From Tautonia sociabilis (GTDB lineage: Bacteria; Planctomycetota; Planctomycetia; Isosphaerales; Isosphaeraceae), in contig NZ_RYZH01000033.1 in the NCBI RefSeq assembly GCF_003977685.1, forward strand, positions 17,803 to 81,802: a stretch of DNA of 64,000 bases, written 5' to 3'. Position 1 is the stretch's first letter. The number at the start of each line of letters is the position of its first letter. The translations under genes were made by a program, and so were the position numbers. Below are positions 21,380-30,192 of this stretch, in pieces. Under the pieces are notes generated by a model. The model saw only the letters and a program-made list of their open reading frames with translations, was not told where the DNA came from and did no database searches.

Positions 21380-22744
21380 TCACGGCCCGACCGACCCTCC
21401 CGGACCGAGTGATCCCAGGTTCCCCGAGCTGATCCCCTGCGAGAACGGATCGCTTGCGCCGGGCTGGGTCATGGTCTTCAACGGCGCCGATTCCTTCCTC
21501 GGCATCGTCGCCAGCTCGGCGAGCTGCTGCTTCGCCTTCTCAGCCCAGGGGCTTCTTGGCCACTTCTGCGTGATCATGCCGAAGTAGTACTCGGCCGAGA
21601 TCACGTAGCCGGCGCTCCGGAAGTATTCGCCGTAGGAGTACGCCCGTTCGGCCTCCTGGTCGGCGATCAGATCGAGCTTCCGGTACAGGTCGTCTCCCTT
21701 CTCGTCGGTGGTGCTCGCCCGGCGCTCGGGGAAGAGCTGCATCGTGCGCCGGACGGTTTCCCTCGCCTCGGCCAGGCCGCTGAAGTCGTACTCGGGGCCG
21801 ATGTAGGCGTTGAGCTTCGAGTCGACGCTGGCGAGCAGCGCGTCGTGCAGCAGGGGGCTCTTGGGGTGGTCGTTGACGAGCTGATCGTAGTAGAAGGCGG
21901 CGTTCTCGAAGTCCCCCGAGGCGGCGTAGTGGTCGGCGATCAGCTTCACGGCGTCGTCGGCCAGCGGGCCGGTTGGGTCGTTCTGGCGAACGTGCTCCAG
22001 CACGGCGACGGCGTGCCCTCCCGAGTCGATCAGCGGCAGGCTCCCCTTGAACCGGGAGTGCCAGGGCAGGGGAGGGCGGTCCTCCGAGGGGCGAACCTGG
22101 TTGAGCCAGATCTGGGCGATCTCGAATTCCCGGGCGACGGCCTCGTCCAGATGCGGAGTGCCGGGATACTGCTTGAGCAGTTCCTCGAACGTGTCGTGCG
22201 CCTTGACGTAGTTCCCCTGGCGGAACCGGATCTCGCCAAGGTAGTAGAGCGCCTTCATGCCCCAGGGGGAGCGACTTGGGTCGTATTGCTCCAGGCTGGG
22301 GACCGAGCCGACCGGGTCGCTCAGCAGGTTGATCTTCGGTCGGCGCTCCCGGCGGGCGATCCGGGCGAAGGCGCGCTCGGCGGCATCGAAGTCGCCTTGC
22401 AGATAGAGCTGCTCGGCGGCCTCGAACTCGGCGGCGCGTCGGTCCTGCATCGACTCGTCCTTCTCGGCCCAGCCGTCCGGGCCGAGGATCAGGCCGCTGG
22501 CCGGGTGGAGGTCGCCGTCCTCCTTTGGCGATGGCGTACCGACCCAGCGGGACAGGAGTGATCTCGACTCCTCCGGCCCCCCGGCCGTTCCCTTCCTCGA
22601 CATCATCGGGAGCACCGCGAAGGATCCGCCGGCGCTGGGGGGAGGGCCGGCCTGGCAGCCCGCAGTCAGCAGGATCATCGCGAGCATCGCCGCCGCGACG
22701 GCCTCGGCCCGGAAGATCCGGATTCGGGACAGGGGCTCGGACAT
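21380..22744 (-). CDS. BamD/YfiO-like TPR lipoprotein
   Basis: A 454-residue lipoprotein (lipobox LLTAGC at about 25-30). Its body is a chain of TPR-like repeats: AAEQLYLQGDFDAAERAFARIA, then WGMKALYYLGEIRFRQGNYVKAHDTFEELLKQYPGTPHLDEAV, then FENAAFYYDQLVNDHPKSPLLHDAL, then ISAEYYFGMITQKWPRSPWAEKA. This resembles BamD of the outer-membrane protein assembly machine, but it is about 200 residues longer than E. coli BamD, with a Gly-rich tail. GGAGCGAG precedes ATG 22744. Next to the LptE-like gene it makes an outer-membrane biogenesis pair. A different TPR lipoprotein role is possible. Confidence 0.75.
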   Translation of the reverse strand: MSEPLSRIRIFRAEAVAAAMLAMILLTAGCQAGPPPSAGGSFAVLPMMSRKGTAGGPEESRSLLSRWVGTPSPKEDGDLHPASGLILGPDGWAEKDESMQDRRAAEFEAAEQLYLQGDFDAAERAFARIARRERRPKINLLSDPVGSVPSLEQYDPSRSPWGMKALYYLGEIRFRQGNYVKAHDTFEELLKQYPGTPHLDEAVAREFEIAQIWLNQVRPSEDRPPLPWHSRFKGSLPLIDSGGHAVAVLEHVRQNDPTGPLADDAVKLIADHYAASGDFENAAFYYDQLVNDHPKSPLLHDALLASVDSKLNAYIGPEYDFSGLAEARETVRRTMQLFPERRASTTDEKGDDLYRKLDLIADQEAERAYSYGEYFRSAGYVISAEYYFGMITQKWPRSPWAEKAKQQLAELATMPRKESAPLKTMTQPGASDPFSQGISSGNLGSLGPGGSVGP

Positions 22745-22839
22745 CCGTGTCTCGCTCCGACGGGTTCGGCTCGGGTGCCGATCGGGCCCGCCCGACCGAC
22801 TCGACCCGACCTGGCTCGCCTCGCCTCGAACTGGTCCGG

Positions 22840-23583
22840 TCAGACGAACGGCAGCAGCCTCGGCCTCCGGCCGATGAGGTGGCTGATGACGGCTCCCACG
22901 GTCGACCGCACCGGCCCCAGTGTCTCGGGGTCGCCCCAGGTGGCCTTCCACGCATCTCCCGGCGAGGCGAGGGCGCGGATCGCCTCGAGCGTGTCGCCGG
23001 AGAGCGTGGCGACGTGCGGTTGGCCCGGCCGGCAGCCGGGGCAAAGGACCCCGCCGGTGGCCAGGCCGAAGGCGACCCGGTCGCCCTCGGTCGGCGAGGG
23101 GGGCTGGCCGCAATGAACGCAAGTGTCGAGGGCCGGCATCAAACCCAACTCCCGGAGACAGGCCAGCTCGAACCGGAGAATCCGGCTCGGGCGAGAGACG
23201 GGGTCGCCCAGGTGACGGAGCGTCACCCGGCTCGCGTCGAAGAGCCTCGGGTGCGGGTCGTGGCGGTCCGTCAAGGCGTCGAGCAGCTCGGCGACGTAAC
23301 AGCCCCCGTACAGGGCCGCCGTGTCGTGCGTGAGGGCTTCGTAGCGTTCGGCGAGGACCGCCTCGGTGAGGAGGTCGAGCGCTTCGGACGCCTTGTGGAG
23401 CAGTACGATATCGCAGACGCTCAGCAGGTCAAGCCCGCTCTGGAACGGCGACTTCAGCCGCCTCGCCCCCTTCGCCAGCGCCGACACCTTGCCCAGCTCC
23501 CTCGTGTAGAGCGTCAGCACCCGGCTCGTCTCGAAGACGTCCACCGAGCGGATCACCAGGGCAAGCGTGCGGATGGCGGCCAC
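22840..23583 (-). CDS. recO: DNA repair protein RecO
   Basis: RecO anneals DNA strands and, with RecR, loads RecA on SSB-coated gaps. The 247-residue protein has the OB-fold N-terminus (ALVIRSVDVFETSRVLTLYTRELGKVSALAKGARR), the helical middle with YVAELLDALT, and a zinc-binding C-terminal part with Cys pairs in CVHCG and CPGC. The GTG start at 23583 overlaps by 31 bases a small upstream frame, so translation may be coupled. Full length. It lies in the conserved phoH-ybeY-corC-recO order. Confidence 0.92.
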   Translation of the reverse strand: MAAIRTLALVIRSVDVFETSRVLTLYTRELGKVSALAKGARRLKSPFQSGLDLLSVCDIVLLHKASEALDLLTEAVLAERYEALTHDTAALYGGCYVAELLDALTDRHDPHPRLFDASRVTLRHLGDPVSRPSRILRFELACLRELGLMPALDTCVHCGQPPSPTEGDRVAFGLATGGVLCPGCRPGQPHVATLSGDTLEAIRALASPGDAWKATWGDPETLGPVRSTVGAVISHLIGRRPRLLPFV

Positions 23584-23750
23584 GGCGATTCGGCCTCGAT
23601 CCTCTCCAGGACGCGGCAGTCCTCTCGGTCGTCGAGCGGCACGATCGGATTGCCAGGGCGGGAGTCGATCTCGTGGAAGACGACGATGAACGGCCCTGCA
23701 TCCGGATTCCCGGCCGCTGGCGCTTGCGCCTGGGCCGTCCCTCCGATCAG
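23553..23750 (-). CDS. Possible small protein gene with a CTG start between corC and recO
   Basis: The minus-strand frame from CTG 23750 to TGA 23553-23555 encodes 65 residues. The N-terminal 16 are Ala/Gln/Gly-rich; the rest looks like a real folded protein, with FIVVFHEIDSRPGNPIVPLDD and CRVLERIEAESPWPPS, and strongly GC-rich third codon positions. It has no ATG, GTG or TTG. Its CTG overlaps the corC stop as CTGA, in the same 4-nt manner that joins ybeY to corC (TTGA). Its own end overlaps recO. Either it uses a rare CTG start by coupling or it is a remnant. I do not recognise the family. Confidence 0.45.
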   Translation of the reverse strand: MIGGTAQAQAPAAGNPDAGPFIVVFHEIDSRPGNPIVPLDDREDCRVLERIEAESPWPPSARLPW

Positions 23751-25042
23751 CCCACGGACTTCTCCAGACTCGCCCCCGGCCTCAGGTCGATCCGAACCCG
23801 TCGGATCGAGTGGTCCCCCACCTCGACGACCGTGAACTCGACCCCCCGGTCCACGAACGAGACGCCCGGCTCCGGCAAGCGGCCCAGCGCGTTGAAGGCG
23901 AAGCCGCCGATGGTCTGATAATCGGCGTCGGTGGGCAGGTCCAGGTCGAGGCGATCGTTGAGGTCTTCGAGGCTCATGCCGGCGTCGACCTCATAGAGCG
24001 ACTCGGCGATGGAGACGAGCGGATCATCCGGAGTGGGGATGTCGTACTCGTCGTCGATGGGGCCGACGATCTCCTCCAGCAGGTCCTCCAGCGTGACGAG
24101 CCCGGCGACGCCGCCGTACTCGTCGAGCACGATGGCCAGGTGTACGCGCTGGCGGCGCATCTCGTCGAGCAGGTCGGTGGCGCGTTTGGTTTCGGGCACG
24201 CGGAGCGGTTGTCGGGCCAAGCGGCGGGGGCGGAGCTCCTCCAGGGTCGAACCGTCGGCCAGCTCCGAGAAGAGGTCCTTGGCATAGAGTACACCGATGA
24301 TGTCGTCCCGGCTCTCGCCGTACAGGGGGATCCGGCTGTGTCCCGAGCCGACGATCGCCCGGGCGGCCTCGGGGCCGGGCGTCGAGGCGGGCAGGGCGAC
24401 CATGGCGGATCGGGGCGTCATCAGCTCGCCGACATCCCGGTGCTCCAGTTCCACCAGGCGCTCGATCCGCTCCCGGGTCGCGTCCGAGAGCTCGTGCTCG
24501 GCGTCCTGGTTGGCGCCGGCCGACCGCAGTTCGACCTCGACGCTGACGGGCCTCGGCCGGGCATGACGCCTCGGGCCTCGGCGGCGCAGGACGGCCGCCT
24601 CCAGCGCCGAGCCGGTCGACAACATCGGGGTCGCCAGGGCGTTGAGCACACGAACCGCCGGCCAGAGCCGGTCCAGCAGTGACTCGGCGAAGACCCGACC
24701 GGCCACCCCGGCAACGACTCTCAGCAGCGTGCCGCCGGCAACCCAGGCGACGATCACCGAGCCGGCGTCCACCCCCGCTGGCCGGTACGCTGCGGCCAGG
24801 CCGAGGAGGACGAGCAGGCCCAGCCCCGAGGCCGAGGCGTGCACCGCCGTCGCGCGTTCGGTTGGCTCCCACTCCGCCTCGATCTCATCCGCCCGGTCGG
24901 GCCGGCCTCGGGCCGCGCAGACGGCCTCCAGGCGGCTCCGGGAGTAGGTCAGTAGGGCCCGGGAAACGAGTACCGCCAGGCCGTGCCAGGCCGCCATGCC
25001 CGCGGTCGCCAGGGCGAACACCCCGAGGGTCAGCGCGTTCAA
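23747..25042 (-). CDS. CorC/HlyC-type hemolysin-family membrane protein with CBS domains
   Basis: The 431-residue protein has a hydrophobic N-terminal region of four helices (about 5-175, CNNM-like), a paired CBS module (DVGELMTPRSAMVALPAS, then HSRIPLYGESRDDIIGVLYAKDLF, then VHLAIVLDEYGGVAGLVTLEDLLEEIVGPIDDE) and the C-terminal transporter-associated CorC_HlyC domain (QTIGGFAFNALGRLPEPG). The family is linked to magnesium/cobalt efflux. The start is TTG 25042, because GGGAGGGAGG lies upstream and TTGA overlaps the ybeY stop; longer frames upstream are antisense-like Arg/Pro sequence. A possible small gene overlaps its end. Confidence 0.9.
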   Translation of the reverse strand: MNALTLGVFALATAGMAAWHGLAVLVSRALLTYSRSRLEAVCAARGRPDRADEIEAEWEPTERATAVHASASGLGLLVLLGLAAAYRPAGVDAGSVIVAWVAGGTLLRVVAGVAGRVFAESLLDRLWPAVRVLNALATPMLSTGSALEAAVLRRRGPRRHARPRPVSVEVELRSAGANQDAEHELSDATRERIERLVELEHRDVGELMTPRSAMVALPASTPGPEAARAIVGSGHSRIPLYGESRDDIIGVLYAKDLFSELADGSTLEELRPRRLARQPLRVPETKRATDLLDEMRRQRVHLAIVLDEYGGVAGLVTLEDLLEEIVGPIDDEYDIPTPDDPLVSIAESLYEVDAGMSLEDLNDRLDLDLPTDADYQTIGGFAFNALGRLPEPGVSFVDRGVEFTVVEVGDHSIRRVRIDLRPGASLEKSVG

Positions 25043-25563
25043 CGACCTCCCTCCCGTCCCGACGACCCGTCGGCGTCCCCGGCGTCGGCCTCCCGAGGAG
25101 GGGGCGAGACGCCCAGGGCCGAGAGGACCTCGTCCTCCCGGAGTCGCATCCGGGCGCGCTCCGCCTCGGTCGAATCGTCGTAACCGCAAAGGTGGAGCAA
25201 GCCATGGACCAAGTACAACGCGAACTCCGCCCCGGGGTCAAGCCCGCGTTCTGCCGCCGACGTCACCGCCATCTCCCCCGAGATGACCAGGTCCCCCGAG
25301 AACTCGGGGTCCCCCGGGTCGGACAGCGGGAAGCTGATCACGTCGGTTGGCCAATCGTGTGCCAGGTGCCGACGGTTGACCTCGAGGATCGCGCGGTTGT
25401 CGACCAGGGCGATCGACAGCGAGCCCCTTCGGACCCCCTCCAGCTCCAGGACGCGGGCGGCCATCGCTCGCACCGCCTCCGGGGAGAGCCTCAGGTGGTG
25501 CTGGGCATCGCTCAGCTCAATCTCCAGGTCGGGAGAGTCGGCGGTGAAGGGGGGAAACGGCAT
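25039..25563 (-). CDS. ybeY: Endoribonuclease YbeY (rRNA maturation factor)
   Basis: YbeY is a metal-dependent endoribonuclease acting in 16S rRNA maturation. The 174-residue protein has NRRHLAHDWPTDVISFPL and GDLVISGEMA, then the metal site HGLLHLCGYDD. In E. coli the motif is HGMLHAQGYDH, so the third ligand His is Asp here. A tail rich in Gly, Asp and Arg follows. ATG 25563 lies four bases after the stop of the 7TM-HD gene, and its stop overlaps the corC-like start by four bases, so it is within a tight operon. Asp may still bind zinc. Confidence 0.92.
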   Translation of the reverse strand: MPFPPFTADSPDLEIELSDAQHHLRLSPEAVRAMAARVLELEGVRRGSLSIALVDNRAILEVNRRHLAHDWPTDVISFPLSDPGDPEFSGDLVISGEMAVTSAAERGLDPGAEFALYLVHGLLHLCGYDDSTEAERARMRLREDEVLSALGVSPPPREADAGDADGSSGREGGR

Positions 25564-25567
25564 CGGC

Positions 25568-27808
25568 TCAGGCGGTCCGCTGCTCAGGGTACTTGACCCG
25601 ACCGTGGTAGATACCAATCAGTGACTTGATGATGCTCTCACGCACCAGAGCGATCTCCCGGAGGGTCAGGTCGCACTGGTCGAACTGGCCGTCGCGCAGC
25701 CGCTTGTCGATCAGGTCGGTGACCAGTCCCTCCAGCCGGGAGGGAGCAGGGTCCGACAGCGCCCGACTGGCGCTCTCGGAGGCGTCGGCCATCATCAGGA
25801 TGGCGGCCTCCTTGGTCTGCGGCTTCGGCCCGGGGTAGCGGAAGGTGCTCTCCAGGATTGTCGGCGCGTCCGGATCGCCGTCGCGACGGCGATTTGCCTC
25901 GTGGTAGAAGTACTCGACCAGCGTTGTGCCGTGGTGCTGCTCGATCAGGTCGATGATTCGGGGCGGGAGGCCGTGCTGTCGAGCCAGCTCGGCGCCATCC
26001 TTGACGTGGCCGATGATGATCAGGGTGCTCATCGCCGGTGCGAGGTTGGCGTGCCGATTGACGGCTCCGGCGGTTTGGTTCTCCACGAAGTAGTGCGGCT
26101 TGAGCATCTTGCCGATGTCGTGGAAGTAGGCCCCGACCCGCACCAGCAGGCCATCGGCGCCGACCTTCTCCGCGGCGGCCTCGGCAATCGTGCCGACGGT
26201 GATCGAATGGTTGTGTGTGCCCGGGGCCCTTCGCACCAGTTCCTGCAGCAGGGGGTGGTTCACGTCCCCCAGTTCCAGCAGGCTGATGCCGGTGACGATG
26301 CCGAAGCCTCGCTCGACGAACGGCAGGCTGCCGCCGAGCAGGAAGCCGGTCAGCAGCCCCCAGCCGGCCCGGAGGGCGCTGTCGGAGAGGATCAGCTCCG
26401 ACGGCTGGTCCTGCCAGAGGCCGGCGGCGATCGAGAGGATCGCGTATCCCACCGCGGCCGAGGCGCCGACCAGAATCGGCTTGGTCCGTGTGCGCACCTC
26501 GCCAAGCATGAGGATCGCGGTGGCGGTCCCACCAAGCAGCATGATGAAGGAGGCCAGCCCCGTGCCCAATGCCAGGCTCACCAGCAGGCTGGCCCCGACG
26601 GTGAAGACCAACGCGGTCAGTGGAGTGTAGGCCACGGCCAAGAGCATCGACGCCAGGGCGATCGGAATGAGTTCGGCCCCCCAAGGCCGTAGGGCCATCA
26701 GCCGGGCCAGCCCCAGCGCGACGACCGCCACACCGCAGAACACCGCCACCCGAGTCGGATCCCGGGCGATTCTCGGCTCGTAGCGGTCGAGCGTGGCCCC
26801 GATCAGGCCGTAGACGGCGGAGACGATCAGCAAGAATGCGACGACCCTCCCCAATCGGGCCGCCGGCGACATCGCCCGGAGCGTCGCCTCGTAATCGAGG
26901 CGGAGCCACTCGAGCTGCTCCTCGGTGATCGTGTCCCCCTTCTCCACGAGCAATTGCCCACGAGAGGAGGTATCGTACCAGTCATCCACCCGAGACCGGG
27001 CCAGGGCGCGGGCCTCGTCGGTCAACTGCTTCTCGTAGTGGAGGGTGGTCGTCGCCGCCAGGCGGGAGGAAACCAGTTCGAAGAGCGTCTTGCCCAGCTC
27101 TGGAGAGGTGAAGGCGGCCACGAACTCCTCGGCCACCGGGTAGTCGGGCCGCACCAGGCGGTCGGGCAAGACGCGGTCCCGGTTGACGAACAAGCGATCG
27201 CCGTCGTCGAGCACGACCTGGATCATCGTCCCCGATTCCTCGTCCAACGGCAGCAGGTCGCGGCCGAGGACGCCGTGGCGGATGATCGGTGCGAAGGCCT
27301 CGGCAATCGCGCGCCGAAGGCCCTCGCGACGCTCGGGGGTGTCGCTGGCCTCGCGCAGGTCGTCGAAGATCTCCTCGTTGAGATCCCAGGAGGCGACCAC
27401 GTCGGCCGGCAGGGCGTCGACCGTGTCTCGCTTGGCGTCGGCGATGGTGGCGATCAGGTCCTCAAGCATTTTCTGAAGCTCGAGGATCGACGCTGGGCTG
27501 TTCGAGAAGATCGGCGGTACGCCCTTGGCGGCCTCGTCGCGCATCAGATTGGTCTGCACGGAGTTGTACCGCCGCAGCTCGGGGACGTTGACGCGCAGGT
27601 CCCTGGTGGCGCGTTGGCCGACCCGGTACGAGAATGGCGGTCCCGAGCCGCAGACGATCGCGGCGCTGACCAGCGCCGCCACGATCGCCGGCGCCAGGCA
27701 GGCCAGCCGCCGGCGCTGCCGGGCGTGGCGTCCCTTGCGGAGGTCGATCAGCTCGGGGCCGCGCAGCTGCGCGCGTGCGACCTTGGGCTTACGTCTGCCG
27801 GGCGTCAT
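25568..27808 (-). CDS. 7TM-HD phosphohydrolase (PgpH-type, probable cyclic-di-AMP phosphodiesterase)
   Basis: The 746-residue protein has an N-terminal helix (about 37-55), a large extracytoplasmic 7TMR-HDED domain (RVGQRATRDLRVNVPEL to LVEKGDTITEEQLEWL, about 60-325), seven transmembrane helices (about 335-500), and a cytoplasmic HD domain with the HDIG motif (THNHSITVGTIAE, AYFHDIGKM, IIDLIEQHHGTT, ILMMADASESA). In Firmicutes PgpH of this architecture degrades cyclic-di-AMP; I infer the same here without seeing a diadenylate cyclase. It lies between phoH and ybeY, the usual position. AGAGG precedes ATG 27808. Confidence 0.92.
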   Translation of the reverse strand: MTPGRRKPKVARAQLRGPELIDLRKGRHARQRRRLACLAPAIVAALVSAAIVCGSGPPFSYRVGQRATRDLRVNVPELRRYNSVQTNLMRDEAAKGVPPIFSNSPASILELQKMLEDLIATIADAKRDTVDALPADVVASWDLNEEIFDDLREASDTPERREGLRRAIAEAFAPIIRHGVLGRDLLPLDEESGTMIQVVLDDGDRLFVNRDRVLPDRLVRPDYPVAEEFVAAFTSPELGKTLFELVSSRLAATTTLHYEKQLTDEARALARSRVDDWYDTSSRGQLLVEKGDTITEEQLEWLRLDYEATLRAMSPAARLGRVVAFLLIVSAVYGLIGATLDRYEPRIARDPTRVAVFCGVAVVALGLARLMALRPWGAELIPIALASMLLAVAYTPLTALVFTVGASLLVSLALGTGLASFIMLLGGTATAILMLGEVRTRTKPILVGASAAVGYAILSIAAGLWQDQPSELILSDSALRAGWGLLTGFLLGGSLPFVERGFGIVTGISLLELGDVNHPLLQELVRRAPGTHNHSITVGTIAEAAAEKVGADGLLVRVGAYFHDIGKMLKPHYFVENQTAGAVNRHANLAPAMSTLIIIGHVKDGAELARQHGLPPRIIDLIEQHHGTTLVEYFYHEANRRRDGDPDAPTILESTFRYPGPKPQTKEAAILMMADASESASRALSDPAPSRLEGLVTDLIDKRLRDGQFDQCDLTLREIALVRESIIKSLIGIYHGRVKYPEQRTA

Positions 27809-27857
27809 GGGTGAGCCTCTGCCGGTCTGCCGGCCGGTGCGGCGTCTCGGCCCTCGG

Positions 27858-28904
27858 TCACGGGTGCTCCGGGGCGGGCCCCGGCTCCGGGGTGGGGGAC
27901 GGCCCCGGCCCGCCCAACTCCGGGGCGGAGTCGGGGATCGGGGCGGCCATCATGGCTGGCTCGATGGGGGAGCCAGTGCGTTCGTAAGCGTCAACGATCG
28001 CCTGCACCAGGGGGTGCCGGATGATGTCCTCCCGGTCGAGCTTCACGACGCCGATCCCCTGGATCCCTTCCAGCCGGGCCACGGCGTCCGAGAGGCCGTT
28101 GGGGGTGCCGGGCTCCAGGTCCACCTGGGTGGTGTCCCCGGTGACGACGATCCGGGCGTCGGTCCCCATGCGGGTCAGGAACATCTTCATCTGGCTCACG
28201 GTGGCGTTCTGGCCCTCGTCCATGATAATGACCGCCTCATTCAGCGTCCGGCCCCTCATGTAGGCCAGCGGGGCGATCTCGATCAGGTCGTTGCCCATGT
28301 AACGCCGCAGTTGATCATAGTCCATCAGGTCGCGCAGCGCGTCGAGCAGCGGGCGGAGGTACGGGTTGATCTTCGCCTCCAGGTCCCCCGGCAGGAAGCC
28401 GAGCCGTTCCCCCGCCTCCACCGCCGGCCGAACCAGCACGATCTTCTTAATCTCTCCTCGGCGGAGCATCGCGACGGCGGAGGCCACCGCCAGGTACGTC
28501 TTCCCCGTGCCGGCGGGCCCGATGCAGAAGACCAGGGCGTTCTCCTTCAGCGCCTTCAGGTAGCGCGCCTGGCCATCGGTGCGGGCCCGGACCACCCGGC
28601 TCCCTTCCCGGATTTCGACCGTCGGGCCCTCCGGCCCGTCTTCGACCGGGGAGACCGCGTGGATCGCATCGCTCACGTCCTGGGCCGAGAGCATCCCCTG
28701 CCGCCGGTACCGGCGGCGGAGTCCCTCGAACACTCGGGAGGCGCGGTCCACCCGCTCTGACTCCCCCTCCACCCGGATCTCGCCGTTGCGGGCCAGTACC
28801 TTCACGCCCAGGGCGTCACGCACCTGGCGGAGGAACTGGTCCCGGCTGCCGAAGATCGCCAGCTCCTCGTCGTGATCGGCCAGCCGGATCGTCACTGCCT
28901 GCAT
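27858..28904 (-). CDS. phoH: PhoH-like ATPase (YbeZ type)
   Basis: The 348-residue protein has an N-terminal KH-like region with a conserved IFGSRDQFLRQV, then a PhoH P-loop ATPase: Walker A GPAGTGKT at 129-136, RPAVEAGERLGFLPGDLEAKINPYLRPL and Walker B VIIMDEGQN, followed by GTDARIVVTGDTTQVDL. The C-terminal 40 residues are Pro/Gly/Glu-rich. YbeZ proteins partner YbeY in ribosome maturation. First gene after the promoter at 28975-29004 and 49 bases upstream of the 7TM-HD gene. Confidence 0.93.
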   Translation of the reverse strand: MQAVTIRLADHDEELAIFGSRDQFLRQVRDALGVKVLARNGEIRVEGESERVDRASRVFEGLRRRYRRQGMLSAQDVSDAIHAVSPVEDGPEGPTVEIREGSRVVRARTDGQARYLKALKENALVFCIGPAGTGKTYLAVASAVAMLRRGEIKKIVLVRPAVEAGERLGFLPGDLEAKINPYLRPLLDALRDLMDYDQLRRYMGNDLIEIAPLAYMRGRTLNEAVIIMDEGQNATVSQMKMFLTRMGTDARIVVTGDTTQVDLEPGTPNGLSDAVARLEGIQGIGVVKLDREDIIRHPLVQAIVDAYERTGSPIEPAMMAAPIPDSAPELGGPGPSPTPEPGPAPEHP

Positions 28905-28974
28905 TCAAGACACCGGGGCGCAAACCGACTACGCCGGGAGACATCGCTTCGACCCGCGCACAGTCGACCCCGGT

Positions 28975-29004
28975 ATTATTGGGAACTGGGGTGCGGGAAG
29001 GCAA
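28975..29004 (-). promoter_or_regulatory. Sigma-70-type promoter for the phoH operon
   Basis: On the minus strand TTGCCT (28999-29004) and AATAAT (28975-28980) lie 18 bases apart, with four and five of six consensus matches. Transcription would start near 28968, about 64 bases before the phoH ATG. It is in the 131-base gap after cdsA and may give phoH-recO their own transcript. Confidence 0.45.
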
Positions 29005-29035
29005 CGGCAGCTCCCAAGGAGGATCCCGGCCGCGA

Positions 29036-29935
29036 TCAGGGGGGCCCGAAGATCAGCCAATAGCCGTAGGCCACCGGCCCGGCGAAGAGCAGCGAGTCGA
29101 GCACGTCGAGCACCCCGCCGAAGCCCGGCAGGGTGGCCGAGGAGTCCTTGCGCTCGCAGTCCCGCTTGATCATCGACTCCATCAGGTCCCCGAGCTGAGC
29201 CGCCGAGCCAACCAGCAGGCCGAAGCCCAGCACCTCGACCCAGCTGAGCACCGGCGTGTTGAACAGCAGCCGGGCCGCCCCGAAAACCGCCCCCGAGGAC
29301 AGGATCCCCAGGACCATACCCCCGACGGCTCCCTCGACCGTCTTGTTCGGACTGAGCCTCGGCCAGAGCTTGTGCCGGCCCGCCACCCGCCCGGCAAAGT
29401 ACGCACCCATGTCCGCCCCCTTGGCCGTGGCGACCAACGCCGCCAGCGGCACCAGGCCGCGATACGGGCTCTCCAGCCACCGGAACTGCACAAGGAAGCT
29501 TCCCAGCAGGCCGACGTAGGCCACCGCCAGCACCGTGCCGGCGATCGTCGCCATCGTCCCCCCGGGGTGCTCGAATCGAGCGCTCTGGGCGATAAAGGTG
29601 AACATCACCACCGCCACGAACGCCCAGAGCGGCCAGGCCAGCGCCTCAACCGCCGCGCCGGGGCGGTCGTCCAGCCCGGTCAGCTCGGCCACGAGGTGGG
29701 GCCCCCAGTTCGAGAGCACCACCGCCAACACCCCTCCGATCACCAGCTCGCGATCCGGCCGGGCGCTGGTCTGCTGGAACAGCGAGCTGATCTCCCGAGC
29801 CCCCAGCCCCATGACCACCATCATCGCCAGCAGCCAGAGCGGGAACCACGGGGCGAAGTAGATCGTGTCGACGAGCAGCACCAGGACGAACGCCGCCGCC
29901 ATGGGGATGCCGATCAGCAGCCGGGTCAGCAGCAT
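29036..29935 (-). CDS. cdsA: Phosphatidate cytidylyltransferase CdsA
   Basis: CdsA makes CDP-diacylglycerol from phosphatidate and CTP in the inner membrane. The 299-residue protein has about eight hydrophobic helices and the family signature near the end: SPNKTVEGAVGG, then GDLMESMIKRDCERKDSS and LPGFGGVLDVLDSLLFAGPVAY, with the conserved Asp and Lys residues. It follows uppS by 257 bases on the same strand, the classic uppS-cdsA order that joins isoprenoid carrier and phospholipid synthesis. The ATG at 29935 has only a weak ribosome-binding site. Confidence 0.94.
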   Translation of the reverse strand: MLLTRLLIGIPMAAAFVLVLLVDTIYFAPWFPLWLLAMMVVMGLGAREISSLFQQTSARPDRELVIGGVLAVVLSNWGPHLVAELTGLDDRPGAAVEALAWPLWAFVAVVMFTFIAQSARFEHPGGTMATIAGTVLAVAYVGLLGSFLVQFRWLESPYRGLVPLAALVATAKGADMGAYFAGRVAGRHKLWPRLSPNKTVEGAVGGMVLGILSSGAVFGAARLLFNTPVLSWVEVLGFGLLVGSAAQLGDLMESMIKRDCERKDSSATLPGFGGVLDVLDSLLFAGPVAYGYWLIFGPP

Positions 29936-30059
29936 GGTCGCACCAGGGGTCCTCGCCGATCCGCTCCGACTCGGCGCCCTGCCCGCCGCGAGGCGCCTTC
30001 TCCCAATCTAGCCGGCCAGCCGCTTCGCCGCACCGCCCCGCCCCAGCCCGGCTCGATCC

Positions 30060-30089
30060 CGATCCCGATTCCGATCCCCATCGGGATCG
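30060..30089 (-). terminator. 10-bp palindrome within a GATCCC repeat, after uppS
   Basis: CGATCCCGAT at 30060-30069 pairs perfectly with 30080-30089, loop 10 bases, inside a short run of degenerate GATCCC hexamers (about 30055-30079). It lies about 105 bases after the uppS stop and 125 before cdsA. It could attenuate read-through or be a slippage repeat. Confidence 0.35.
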
Positions 30090-30192
30090 CACCGATCCGA
30101 GGCCCTCGAGGGGAACGCGATGGAGCGGGACTGCCGCTTCGCTCGATCCGAAGGCTCTCCGCCGCTCCCTGATCCGACCTCAGACCGCGCCG

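Noticed and set aside
24024..24872. 282-residue minus-strand frame within the corC-like gene
   Set aside because: Shifted frame of the same strand with Arg/Gly/Pro-rich shadow sequence; the CBS motifs are in the annotated frame.
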